NCBI GenBank assembly: GCA_022560215.1
Contig: JADFTO010000086.1
Location: 1-9,931, forward strand
Length of the DNA: 9,931 nucleotides
Direction: 5' to 3'
DNA from: Pseudomonadota bacterium
Lineage (GTDB): Bacteria; Pseudomonadota; Alphaproteobacteria; Rhodospirillales; 2-02-FULL-58-16
Shown one piece after another: positions 1 through 4,801 of the stretch. Numbering within the stretch: the stretch's first letter is position 1; every line of letters begins with the position of its first letter. The translations under genes were made by a program, and so were the position numbers. The notes beneath the pieces were generated by a model. It worked only from the letters and a program-made list of their open reading frames with translations. It had not been told where the DNA came from and did no database searches.

Positions 1-236
1 CCATGAAACGGCCTGTTTTCCAACGCTGGCGGCCTATGCCCGCTTATGGCTGATACTGTTGATAAACTCCCGAGAAAGTGGGCGTGCCGAAACAATGGTA
101 TCGGCACTACCCGGACTCAATCAGCGCCCCGGAACGACGGCCGCTTTCGCCCCTGAAGCCGACATTCGAGCCCGCCTAGCGCTTATCATGGCATCAAATT
201 TCAAACTGAAACACTGCCGGGCAGGCGGCCGTATGT
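1..236. other. Non-coding region at left edge
   Basis: No convincing gene is visible on either strand. The sequence is noticeably richer in A/T than the coding DNA to its right. It holds one perfect inverted repeat (84-107) and a short palindrome (CTGCCGGGCAG, about 214-224) just upstream of the promoter at 237-262. An open frame on the + strand runs from 59 into the PilZ gene, but it has no ribosome binding site and passes through the promoter. A minus-strand ATG at 4-2 could be the start of a gene leaving the window to the left, in which case this would be a divergent promoter region; that cannot be tested here. Confidence 0.5.
84..107. repeat. 7-bp perfect inverted repeat, 10-base spacer
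   Basis: GTGCCGA (84-90) is matched exactly by TCGGCAC (101-107) around a 10-base A-rich spacer. No run of T follows on either strand, so it does not look like an intrinsic terminator. It lies about 150 bases upstream of the PilZ promoter. It could be an operator or a structured part of an upstream transcript; the sequence does not decide. Confidence 0.4.
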
Positions 237-262
237 TTGACATTGGGACGATCTGTTATAAT
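237..262 (+). promoter_or_regulatory. Sigma70-like promoter with extended -10, upstream of the PilZ gene
   Basis: A perfect TATAAT at 257-262 is preceded directly by TGT (254-256), giving an extended -10 (TGn-TATAAT). A perfect TTGACA lies at 237-242, but the spacer is only 14 bases against the usual 16-18. The extended -10, not the -35, is therefore probably the main determinant. Transcription would start near 269, leaving a leader of about 50 bases before the ATG at 320. A full consensus -10 is rare by chance in DNA of this GC content. Confidence 0.6.
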
Positions 263-319
263 AGCCCGGCCCTGGGAGGGCTGCCTCGCCGGCAACCTGG
301 GAAAAGGGGACGGGCGGTC

Positions 320-661
320 ATGAACAATGGTTCGGAACGGCGCGGCGCCGAGCGCTTCGAGACCTCACGGCCCTTCCACGCCACGGCCGATGGGGTGGAA
401 TTCGAGGGCCTGCTCAAGGACATCTCGGAAACGGGCGCGGCCCTCGAGATGACGTTCCCCCTGAAGGAGGGCCAGGTTCTCGAAATCGACATCGAGGACG
501 CGGGCAAACTGACCGCCCGCGTCGCCAGGACGGCGGAGGGCCGCGCCGGCGTCCAGTTCACCAGATCCGCGAAGGACGCTTCCAGGGATGCCCTGGCCTA
601 CTTCGGCGTCGGGGAGGAAAAGGATCCCGTCGAGCGGATTCTCAAGATGATCAGATCCTGA
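320..661 (+). CDS. PilZ domain protein (probable c-di-GMP receptor)
   Basis: A 113-residue single-domain protein. It carries both halves of the PilZ c-di-GMP signature: an RxxxR (R8 to R12, within ERRGAERF) and a D/NxSxxG box (DISETG, residues 34-39), followed by the alternating beta-strand pattern of the barrel (about 40-82). Family knowledge: PilZ proteins bind cyclic di-GMP and pass the signal to motility, exopolysaccharide or other outputs. No partner domain is present, so the output is unknown. I chose the ATG at 320 because the domain begins almost at once and a purine-rich stretch (AAGGGGACGG) precedes it. An in-frame extension back to 59 would cross the promoter at 237-262. There is no signal peptide, so it is cytoplasmic. 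It probably forms its own transcription unit, since nadK appears to have its own promoter 3' of it. Confidence 0.85.
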   Translation: MNNGSERRGAERFETSRPFHATADGVEFEGLLKDISETGAALEMTFPLKEGQVLEIDIEDAGKLTARVARTAEGRAGVQFTRSAKDASRDALAYFGVGEEKDPVERILKMIRS

Positions 662-681
662 TTCCCCTCGGGTCATATCCC

Positions 682-709
682 TTCCCTGGCCCTCCGCTTC
701 GTCTATACT
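682..709 (+). promoter_or_regulatory. Candidate promoter for nadK
   Basis: TATACT at 704-709 matches five of six -10 consensus bases. A weak -35 (TTCCCT, 682-687) sits 16 bases upstream. The start point would be near 716, about 20 bases before the nadK ATG. The -35 match is poor, so this rests mainly on the -10 and its placement in the short gap between the PilZ gene and nadK. Confidence 0.35.
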
Positions 710-736
710 CTTTACTGGTAAACTCGGGGGCCCTCC

Positions 737-1501
737 ATGAACGCCATCGCCTTCACCGCCTCCACCAACCTGGAGGAGGCGCGAGACGCGGAAAAGCGCC
801 TCAAGGCCCGCTACGGCCACGTACCGCCAGAGGAAGCCGACGTCATCGTGGCCCTGGGCGGCGACGGTTTCATGCTGCGCTCCCTTCACCGCTTCATGGA
901 CCACCCGGCGCCCATCTTCGGCATGAACCGGGGGTCCGTCGGCTTCCTGATGAACGCCTATTCCGAAGACGGCCTGACGGAACGGCTGGCCAATGCCAAG
1001 CCCATCGACCTGCATCCCATCAAGATGAAGACACGGGACATCGACGGAGCGGAACGCGAGGTGCTGGCCATCAACGAGGTTTCCCTGCTGCGCCAGACCC
1101 GGCTGGCCGCCAAGATCCGCATCCAGGTGGACGGCATCGTCCGCATGGAGGAACTGATCTGCGACGGGGTGATGGTGGCAACCCCGGCGGGCAGCACAGC
1201 CTACAACCTGTCGGTGCACGGCCCCATCTTGCCCCTGGGCGCGGGGCTGCTGGCGCTGACCCCCATCAGCGCCTTCCGTCCGCGCCAGTGGCGGGGGGCG
1301 CTGTTGCCTGAATCCGCCACCGTCACCTTTCACGTCCTTGACGCCGCCGAGCGTCCGGTCAGCGCCGTGGCCGATTACACCGAGGTGCGCCAGGTCGTGC
1401 GGGTGAGCGTCAACGTCGAGAGCGGCCTGTCGCCGAGGCTGCTGTTCGATCCCGAACACAACCTGGAAGAGCGCATCATCAAGGAACAGTTCCTGCCGTG
1501 A
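737..1501 (+). CDS. nadK: NAD kinase
   Basis: Phosphorylates NAD to NADP in the cytoplasm and is the sole family that makes NADP in most bacteria. The 254-residue product shows the family landmarks in order: the GGDG nucleotide-binding motif (residues 41-44, in VALGGDGFML), the NE pair (N113-E114, in AINEVSLLR), D143-G144, and the Gly/Thr-rich ATPAGSTAY box (148-156). The C-terminal beta-rich half ends near residue 254. The short length and N-terminus (no extension before the first beta strand) are usual for alphaproteobacterial enzymes. The ATG at 737 is preceded by a G-run (CGGGGG, 725-730) at suitable distance. The stop codon overlaps the next gene's GTG start (GTGA, 1498-1501), which implies co-translation with the AbrB-like membrane protein. 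Confidence 0.95.
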   Translation: MNAIAFTASTNLEEARDAEKRLKARYGHVPPEEADVIVALGGDGFMLRSLHRFMDHPAPIFGMNRGSVGFLMNAYSEDGLTERLANAKPIDLHPIKMKTRDIDGAEREVLAINEVSLLRQTRLAAKIRIQVDGIVRMEELICDGVMVATPAGSTAYNLSVHGPILPLGAGLLALTPISAFRPRQWRGALLPESATVTFHVLDAAERPVSAVADYTEVRQVVRVSVNVESGLSPRLLFDPEHNLEERIIKEQFLP

Positions 1502-2589
1502 AAGAAGACTCGATGCGGGCCCGTCTGCCGGCGGCGTCCCGCGTCACGGCCGTGGGGCTGACGATTTGTCTCGGCGCCGTGGGCGGCATCCTGTTCGCTT
1601 TTCTGAACATGCCCATGGCATGGCTGATCGGCGCCATGTGCGTGACCACCATAGCCGCCCTCTCAGGCGCCCCCCTGCAACGCTCGGGCCGCCTGTTCAG
1701 GGCCATGATCGCGGTCCTCGGCGTCATGCTCGGCGGCGCTTTCACCCCCGATGCCCTGGAGCGGGCATATTTGTGGATGGGGAGCATCACGGCGCTCCTT
1801 GCCTATGTGTCGGTGGTGGCCCTTTCCATCGCCCTGTTCCTGCGCCGCTATTTCGGATTCGGGCGGATCACGGCCTATTTTTCGGCGACGCCGGGGGGAT
1901 TCAGCGTCATGGTCCTGTTGGGCTCGGCCATGGGCGGCGACGAGCGCACCATAAGCCTGATGCACAGCGTCAGGCTGCTGCTCACCGTCTTGATCATCCC
2001 TTTCTGGTTCCGCCTGTTTCAGGGATACGAGCCCGCCGGCATGAGCGTCCTGAGCCGGGACGCGGACATCGCCCTGGCCGATACCGGCATCCTGATCGTC
2101 CTGGCCGTCGCCGGCCTGTATGGGGGACGCTTCCTGCGCCTGCCCGCCGCCTACCTGGTCGGCCCCTTGCTGCTGAGCGCGGGGGCCCATCTGATCGGGT
2201 TGACCGACGCCACGCCCCCCGGGGTGCTGGTGGCCACCGCCCAGGTGGTCATCGGGACCGCCATCGGGTGCCGCTTCATCGGCGTCTCCGTCCGCCGGGT
2301 GCTCAACACCCTGATGCTGGGCGCGGCGGTGACCCTGTTCATGTTGTCCACGGCCGCTGCCCTAGCCTACGTCCTGGCCGAGGCCACCGGCCTGCCGTTC
2401 GAGGCCCTGATCCTTGCCCTGTCGCCGGGCGGCGTGGCCGAGATGAGCCTGATCAGCCTGTCCATGGACATCGACACGGCCTTCGTCACCACCCATCACG
2501 TGACCCGCATCATGTTCCTGGTGTTGCTGGCGCCGGTGGCCTACCGGATGATGTCCGGCTTCGGCAAGGACCCGCCGCAAGGGGACTGA
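1498..2589 (+). CDS. AbrB-family polytopic membrane protein (PF05145 type)
   Basis: A 363-residue, very hydrophobic protein with about ten predicted membrane segments and a clear internal duplication. MPMAWLIGAM (38-47) matches LPAAYLVGPL (215-224), and the ATPGGFSVM region (130-138) matches LSPGGVAEM (309-317); both pairs are offset by about 177 residues. This tandem PGG-containing duplication is typical of the membrane AbrB family, sometimes labelled an ammonia monooxygenase regulator. It is unrelated to the DNA-binding AbrB of Bacillus, so the common label 'AbrB family transcriptional regulator' misleads. Transport or another membrane role is inferred; the substrate is unknown. The start is GTG at 1498 overlapping the nadK stop by 4 bases, with no ribosome binding site of its own, as expected for translational coupling. 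An ATG at 1513 is the alternative. Confidence 0.85.
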   Translation: MKEDSMRARLPAASRVTAVGLTICLGAVGGILFAFLNMPMAWLIGAMCVTTIAALSGAPLQRSGRLFRAMIAVLGVMLGGAFTPDALERAYLWMGSITALLAYVSVVALSIALFLRRYFGFGRITAYFSATPGGFSVMVLLGSAMGGDERTISLMHSVRLLLTVLIIPFWFRLFQGYEPAGMSVLSRDADIALADTGILIVLAVAGLYGGRFLRLPAAYLVGPLLLSAGAHLIGLTDATPPGVLVATAQVVIGTAIGCRFIGVSVRRVLNTLMLGAAVTLFMLSTAAALAYVLAEATGLPFEALILALSPGGVAEMSLISLSMDIDTAFVTTHHVTRIMFLVLLAPVAYRMMSGFGKDPPQGD

Positions 2590-2595
2590 TGGTAA

Positions 2596-2618
2596 CGGCC
2601 AGATTCTGCCTCTGGCCG
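2596..2618. terminator. 8-bp perfect hairpin between convergent genes
   Basis: CGGCCAGA (2596-2603) pairs perfectly with TCTGGCCG (2611-2618) around a 7-base loop. It begins 7 bases after the stop of the AbrB-like gene and lies in the gap between it and the convergent pyrD. No T-run follows on either strand, so it is not a canonical Rho-independent terminator. It could still protect the 3' end of the + strand mRNA or act as a weak bidirectional terminator. Confidence 0.4.
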
Positions 2619-2670
2619 CTCAAGCGCCGCGCGGGCTTATCGCATGTTTCCACTTACGTGAAAAATGCTC

Positions 2671-3717
2671 TCAGCCGTGGTCGGCGCCGACGGCCTCGGC
2701 GACGGTGGAAAAGCCGTCGGCGCGCAAATGGCCGGCCAGCTCCCGCTTGATGCGGTTGACCAGCCCGGGGCCGTGAAAGACCAGGGCCGTGTAGAGCTGC
2801 ACCAGGGAGGCGCCGGCGCGAATTTTGGCGTAGGCGTCGGCGCCGCTCGCCACCCCGCCGACGCCGATCAGGGGCAGCCTCCCCCCGGTCAGCCGGTACA
2901 TGTCCGCCAGAACCCGGGTGGAGGGGACGAACAAAGGGGCGCCGCTCAAGCCCCCGGCCTCGCCCCGCCGCCGGCCGCTGAGGCCGGGGGGCCTCTCGAT
3001 CGTGGTGTTGGTGGCGATCAGCCCGTCGATGCCGGACTCCAGCGCCACCTCGGCGATGACACCTAAGTCGTCCCCGGTCAGGTCCGGGGCGATCTTGAGC
3101 AGGACCGGCGGCTCGGCCCCGCCTTCCCGCCTGGCCGCGAGGACGGCCTGGAGCAGGGCCTCGAGGGGCCGGCGTCCCTGGAGCGCGCGCACCCCGGGCG
3201 TGTTGGGGGAGGATACGTTGACCACCAGGTAATCGGCGAGCCCGGCCAATGCCCTCGCCCCTTCCGCGTAATCGGCGGCGGCGTCCGCGCTGTCCCGGTT
3301 GACCCCGAGGTTGACCCCGACGATGCCACCGGCCGGGCGCGCCCGGAGACGCCCGGCCACCGCTTCCAGTCCGTCGTTGTTGAAGCCTAAGCGGTTGATC
3401 ACGGCCTGATCGCGGGACAGGCGGAACAGCCGGGGCCGCGGGTTGCCCGCCTGGGGCCGGGGGGTGACGCTGCCCGCCTCGACGAATCCGAAGCCGAGCG
3501 CCAGGGCCCGGTCCGGGACCTCGGCGTTCTTGTCGAATCCGGCGGCCAGGCCGACGGGGTTTGGGAAGTCCCTGTCCCACAGGCGGAGGCGGAGACACTC
3601 GTCCTCGAAGGGCTCAATCCCGGGGACCAGGCCCCATTTCAGGGCCCGGATGGTCAGCCCGTGGGCGGTCTCGGGATCCAGGAGCCGGATCAGGGGGCCG
3701 ATCAAGCCGTAGGCCAA
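2671..3717 (-). CDS. pyrD: Dihydroorotate dehydrogenase (quinone), class 2
   Basis: Oxidises dihydroorotate to orotate in pyrimidine synthesis and passes electrons from FMN to membrane quinone. The 348-residue protein has the N-terminal helical extension of class 2 enzymes (LIGPLIRLLDPETAHGLT, residues 5-22), which forms the membrane and quinone tunnel. FMN/substrate motifs follow: GLAAGFDKNAE (56-66), INRLGFNNDG (107-116), NVSSPNTPG (167-175, catalytic Ser expected at 170), K208, TNTT (236-239), GGLSG (255-259), GVGGV (285-289) and the C-terminal YTALVF (309-314). The start is TTG at 3717. It is backed by a strong AGGAGG (3723-3728) five bases upstream, and it places the LDPE-AH motif where the family has it; no better ATG exists. 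The gene is convergent with the AbrB-like gene and divergent from sdhC. A 41-codon ORF overlaps its first 16 bases. Confidence 0.95.
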   Translation of the reverse strand: MAYGLIGPLIRLLDPETAHGLTIRALKWGLVPGIEPFEDECLRLRLWDRDFPNPVGLAAGFDKNAEVPDRALALGFGFVEAGSVTPRPQAGNPRPRLFRLSRDQAVINRLGFNNDGLEAVAGRLRARPAGGIVGVNLGVNRDSADAAADYAEGARALAGLADYLVVNVSSPNTPGVRALQGRRPLEALLQAVLAARREGGAEPPVLLKIAPDLTGDDLGVIAEVALESGIDGLIATNTTIERPPGLSGRRRGEAGGLSGAPLFVPSTRVLADMYRLTGGRLPLIGVGGVASGADAYAKIRAGASLVQLYTALVFHGPGLVNRIKRELAGHLRADGFSTVAEAVGADHG

Positions 3718-3827
3718 GGCGTCCTCCTCCCCTTCCCGCCGGGCGGCCCCGGATAGAATTCACAGGTCCCCTCCCAATCGCCTCGCCGGCAGGTGTGGCA
3801 GGCGTGATAGATGGGTTCGGCCGTCAT
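3702..3827 (-). CDS. Possible 41-residue Cys-containing protein overlapping the pyrD start
   Basis: An ATG-started frame of 41 codons plus stop, reading from 3827 and ending inside the first codons of pyrD in another frame. The product begins MTAEPIYHACHTCRRGDWEG and has cysteines at 10, 13 and 22 and histidines at 8 and 11 (HACHTC, then TC), a pattern that could hold a metal. Third-position G/C is high (about 75%) and higher in the first 30 codons, consistent with coding use in this genome. The last ten residues are low-complexity and also contain the ribosome binding site of pyrD. A weak AGGA lies about 10 bases before the ATG. It resembles nothing I can name. It could be a real small protein or leader coupled to pyrD translation, or chance; I lean only slightly to real. 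Confidence 0.35.
   Translation of the reverse strand: MTAEPIYHACHTCRRGDWEGTCEFYPGPPGGKGRRTPWPTA
3723..3728 (-). promoter_or_regulatory. Strong ribosome binding site that fixes the pyrD TTG start
   Basis: Read on the minus strand this is AGGAGG, five bases before the TTG at 3717. It lies within a purine run (GGGAAGGGGAGGAGG), is near the full anti-Shine-Dalgarno complement, and offsets the weak start codon. Confidence 0.75.
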
Positions 3828-3863
3828 GGTGGTCGAGTCCTAGGTCCTGTTGACAGTTAACGG

Positions 3864-3892
3864 AATATCAATGGTCGGTGTGATTCAAGCAA
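3864..3892 (-). promoter_or_regulatory. Candidate promoter for the small ORF and pyrD
   Basis: On the minus strand, TTGCTT (3892-3887) and GATATT (3869-3864) are separated by exactly 17 bases. They match three and four of six consensus bases. Transcription would begin near 3855, about 28 bases before the ATG at 3827. The match is moderate and rests on spacing and position. Confidence 0.3.
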
Positions 3893-3922
3893 GACCGGTG
3901 AAACTTGAGGGAGCCGGTCTTG
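3890..3922. repeat. 9-bp perfect inverted repeat in the pyrD/sdhC control region
   Basis: CAAGACCGG (3890-3898) and CCGGTCTTG (3914-3922) are perfect complements around a 15-base spacer. The spacer contains CTTGA (3904-3908), which can pair with TCAAG (3885-3889) lying directly 5' of the repeat. If transcribed from the + strand, that would make an H-type pseudoknot. The repeat lies between the two candidate divergent promoters and overlaps the -35 of the minus one. A protein-binding operator is therefore at least as likely as an RNA structure. No T-run follows. Confidence 0.55.
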
Positions 3923-3932
3923 GCGGCGCATG

Positions 3933-3960
3933 TTGACTTGACGGCGCCGGTGCGTGTAAA
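3933..3960 (+). promoter_or_regulatory. Candidate promoter for sdhCDAB
   Basis: TTGACT (3933-3938) matches five of six -35 bases and TGTAAA (3955-3960) four of six -10 bases, with a 16-base spacer. A start near 3967 would put the inverted repeat 3972-4003 at the very 5' end of the mRNA. A better -35 (TTGACA, 3850-3855) lies further upstream but has no usable -10 at normal spacing. Confidence 0.4.
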
Positions 3961-3971
3961 CGAATCAGACG

Positions 3972-4003
3972 GTCGCCGGGCTTGCCGCACGCTCGCCGGC
4001 GAC
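3972..4003 (+). promoter_or_regulatory. 8-bp inverted repeat in the sdh mRNA leader
   Basis: GTCGCCGG (3972-3979) pairs perfectly with CCGGCGAC (3996-4003) around a 16-base loop. It would form a GC-rich hairpin near the 5' end of the sdh transcript, ending 8 bases before the ATG at 4012 and 20 before the ATG at 4024. Possible roles are a 5' mRNA stabiliser, control of ribosome access, or a DNA operator just downstream of the start point. Confidence 0.45.
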
Positions 4004-4023
4004 GTTTGATAATGGTCGAGGCG

Positions 4024-4401
4024 ATGGCTGACAGGCCCCTTTCCCCCCACCTACAGATTTACCGTCCCCAGATTACTTCTGGCGTTTCGATTCTCCACCG
4101 CATCACCGGCGTCGGGCTCGCCTTCGGCATGCTGGCGGTGGTCTATTGGATCGGCTCCGCCGCCTATGGTCCCGAAACCTACGCCCGGGCGCAGGAGGTC
4201 CTTGGGTCCTGGTTCGGCCGGCTTTGCCTGTTCGGATTTTCCGTCTGCCTGTTCTATCACCTCAGCAACGGTATCCGGCACCTGTTCTGGGACATCGGCT
4301 GGGGTTTCGAGAAGAGCCAGGTCGATGCATCCGGGATCGCCGTAATGGTGGCTACCGTCGTCCTGACGGCGCTCGCCTGGCTTGCCTCCATGGCCTTGTA
4401 G
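4024..4401 (+). CDS. sdhC: Succinate dehydrogenase cytochrome b556 subunit
   Basis: One of two membrane anchors of complex II, helping to hold heme b and the ubiquinone site. The 125-residue product begins with the family's RPLSPHLQIYRPQ stretch (4-16). SILHRITG (22-29) follows; its Ser22 and Arg26 correspond to the quinone-site Ser/Arg of E. coli SdhC. The heme-region motif is HLSNGIRHLFWD (79-90), with His79 the expected axial ligand. Three membrane helices lie at about 28-48, 63-85 and 104-123. I chose the ATG at 4024 because homologues start a few residues before RPLSPHL. An ATG at 4012, adding four residues, is nearly as good, and neither has a well-spaced ribosome binding site. It is the first gene of sdhCDAB; a strong GGGGAGGAGGGG follows its stop and serves sdhD. 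Confidence 0.93.
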   Translation: MADRPLSPHLQIYRPQITSGVSILHRITGVGLAFGMLAVVYWIGSAAYGPETYARAQEVLGSWFGRLCLFGFSVCLFYHLSNGIRHLFWDIGWGFEKSQVDASGIAVMVATVVLTALAWLASMAL

Positions 4402-4414
4402 GGGAGGAGGGGTA

Positions 4415-4795
4415 ATGAACATGCGAAGCCCCCTCGGCCGCGTCCGCGGCCTCGGTTCCGCCAAGGAAGGCACGGGAACCTGGTTCGCCGAACGGCTCAC
4501 CGCCCTCGCCCTGATCCTGCTCTCCCTTTGGTTCGTCGCCGTCGTGATTGCCGGCCTCGACGCCGACTACGCGGCCATGAAGGCATGGATGGCCCGGCCC
4601 GGGAACCTGACGCTGATGGTCCTGCTGCTCGGCTTCGCCTTCTGGCACATGGCCCTTGCCCTGACCGTGGTCATCGAGGACTACGTGCACAACAAGCCCG
4701 TGGAGATGGCCGCCATCATCGCCGTCAAGCTGGGCTCGCTGCTGCTTGGCGTCTTTTCCATCGTCGCCGTCCTCAAGATCGGCGTCGGCGGCTAG
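4415..4795 (+). CDS. sdhD: Succinate dehydrogenase hydrophobic membrane anchor subunit
   Basis: The second membrane anchor of complex II, 126 residues with three membrane helices (about 28-48, 64-86, 98-120). The N-terminal LGRVRGLGSAKEGTGTWFAE (7-26) is typical of alphaproteobacterial and mitochondrial-type SdhD. In FWHMALALTVVIEDY (76-90), His78 is followed 11 residues later by Asp89-Tyr90. That is the spacing of the E. coli pair in which the Tyr contacts ubiquinone. The ATG at 4415 follows AGGAGG (4405-4410) by four bases; an in-frame ATG at 4421 is ten bases away and is a fair alternative. Its stop lies 6 bases before sdhA. Confidence 0.93.
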   Translation: MNMRSPLGRVRGLGSAKEGTGTWFAERLTALALILLSLWFVAVVIAGLDADYAAMKAWMARPGNLTLMVLLLGFAFWHMALALTVVIEDYVHNKPVEMAAIIAVKLGSLLLGVFSIVAVLKIGVGG

Positions 4796-4801
4796 CATCC
4801 C

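Noticed and set aside
2..4. A minus-strand ATG at the left edge as the start of a divergent gene
   Set aside because: Only one codon is visible and the upstream site is weak, so it cannot be supported.
59..319. An in-frame N-terminal extension of the PilZ protein back to a TTG at 59
   Set aside because: It lacks a ribosome binding site, runs through a consensus promoter and two inverted sequences, and adds residues with no domain-like pattern. The PilZ signature starts directly after the ATG at 320.
365..1459. A 364-codon minus-strand frame opposite the PilZ gene and nadK
   Set aside because: It is a shadow of the real genes: compositionally biased, with no recognisable domain, and it crosses the intergenic region and the nadK promoter.
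3298..3322. A tandem direct repeat (GTTGACCCCGA twice) inside pyrD
   Set aside because: It encodes the GVN-LGVN residues of a conserved pyrD segment; the repeat follows from the protein sequence.
3850..3855. A perfect TTGACA as the -35 of an sdh promoter
   Set aside because: No acceptable -10 occurs 15-19 bases downstream on the + strand. It lies in an imperfect palindrome (3849-3861) and may be an operator half or chance.
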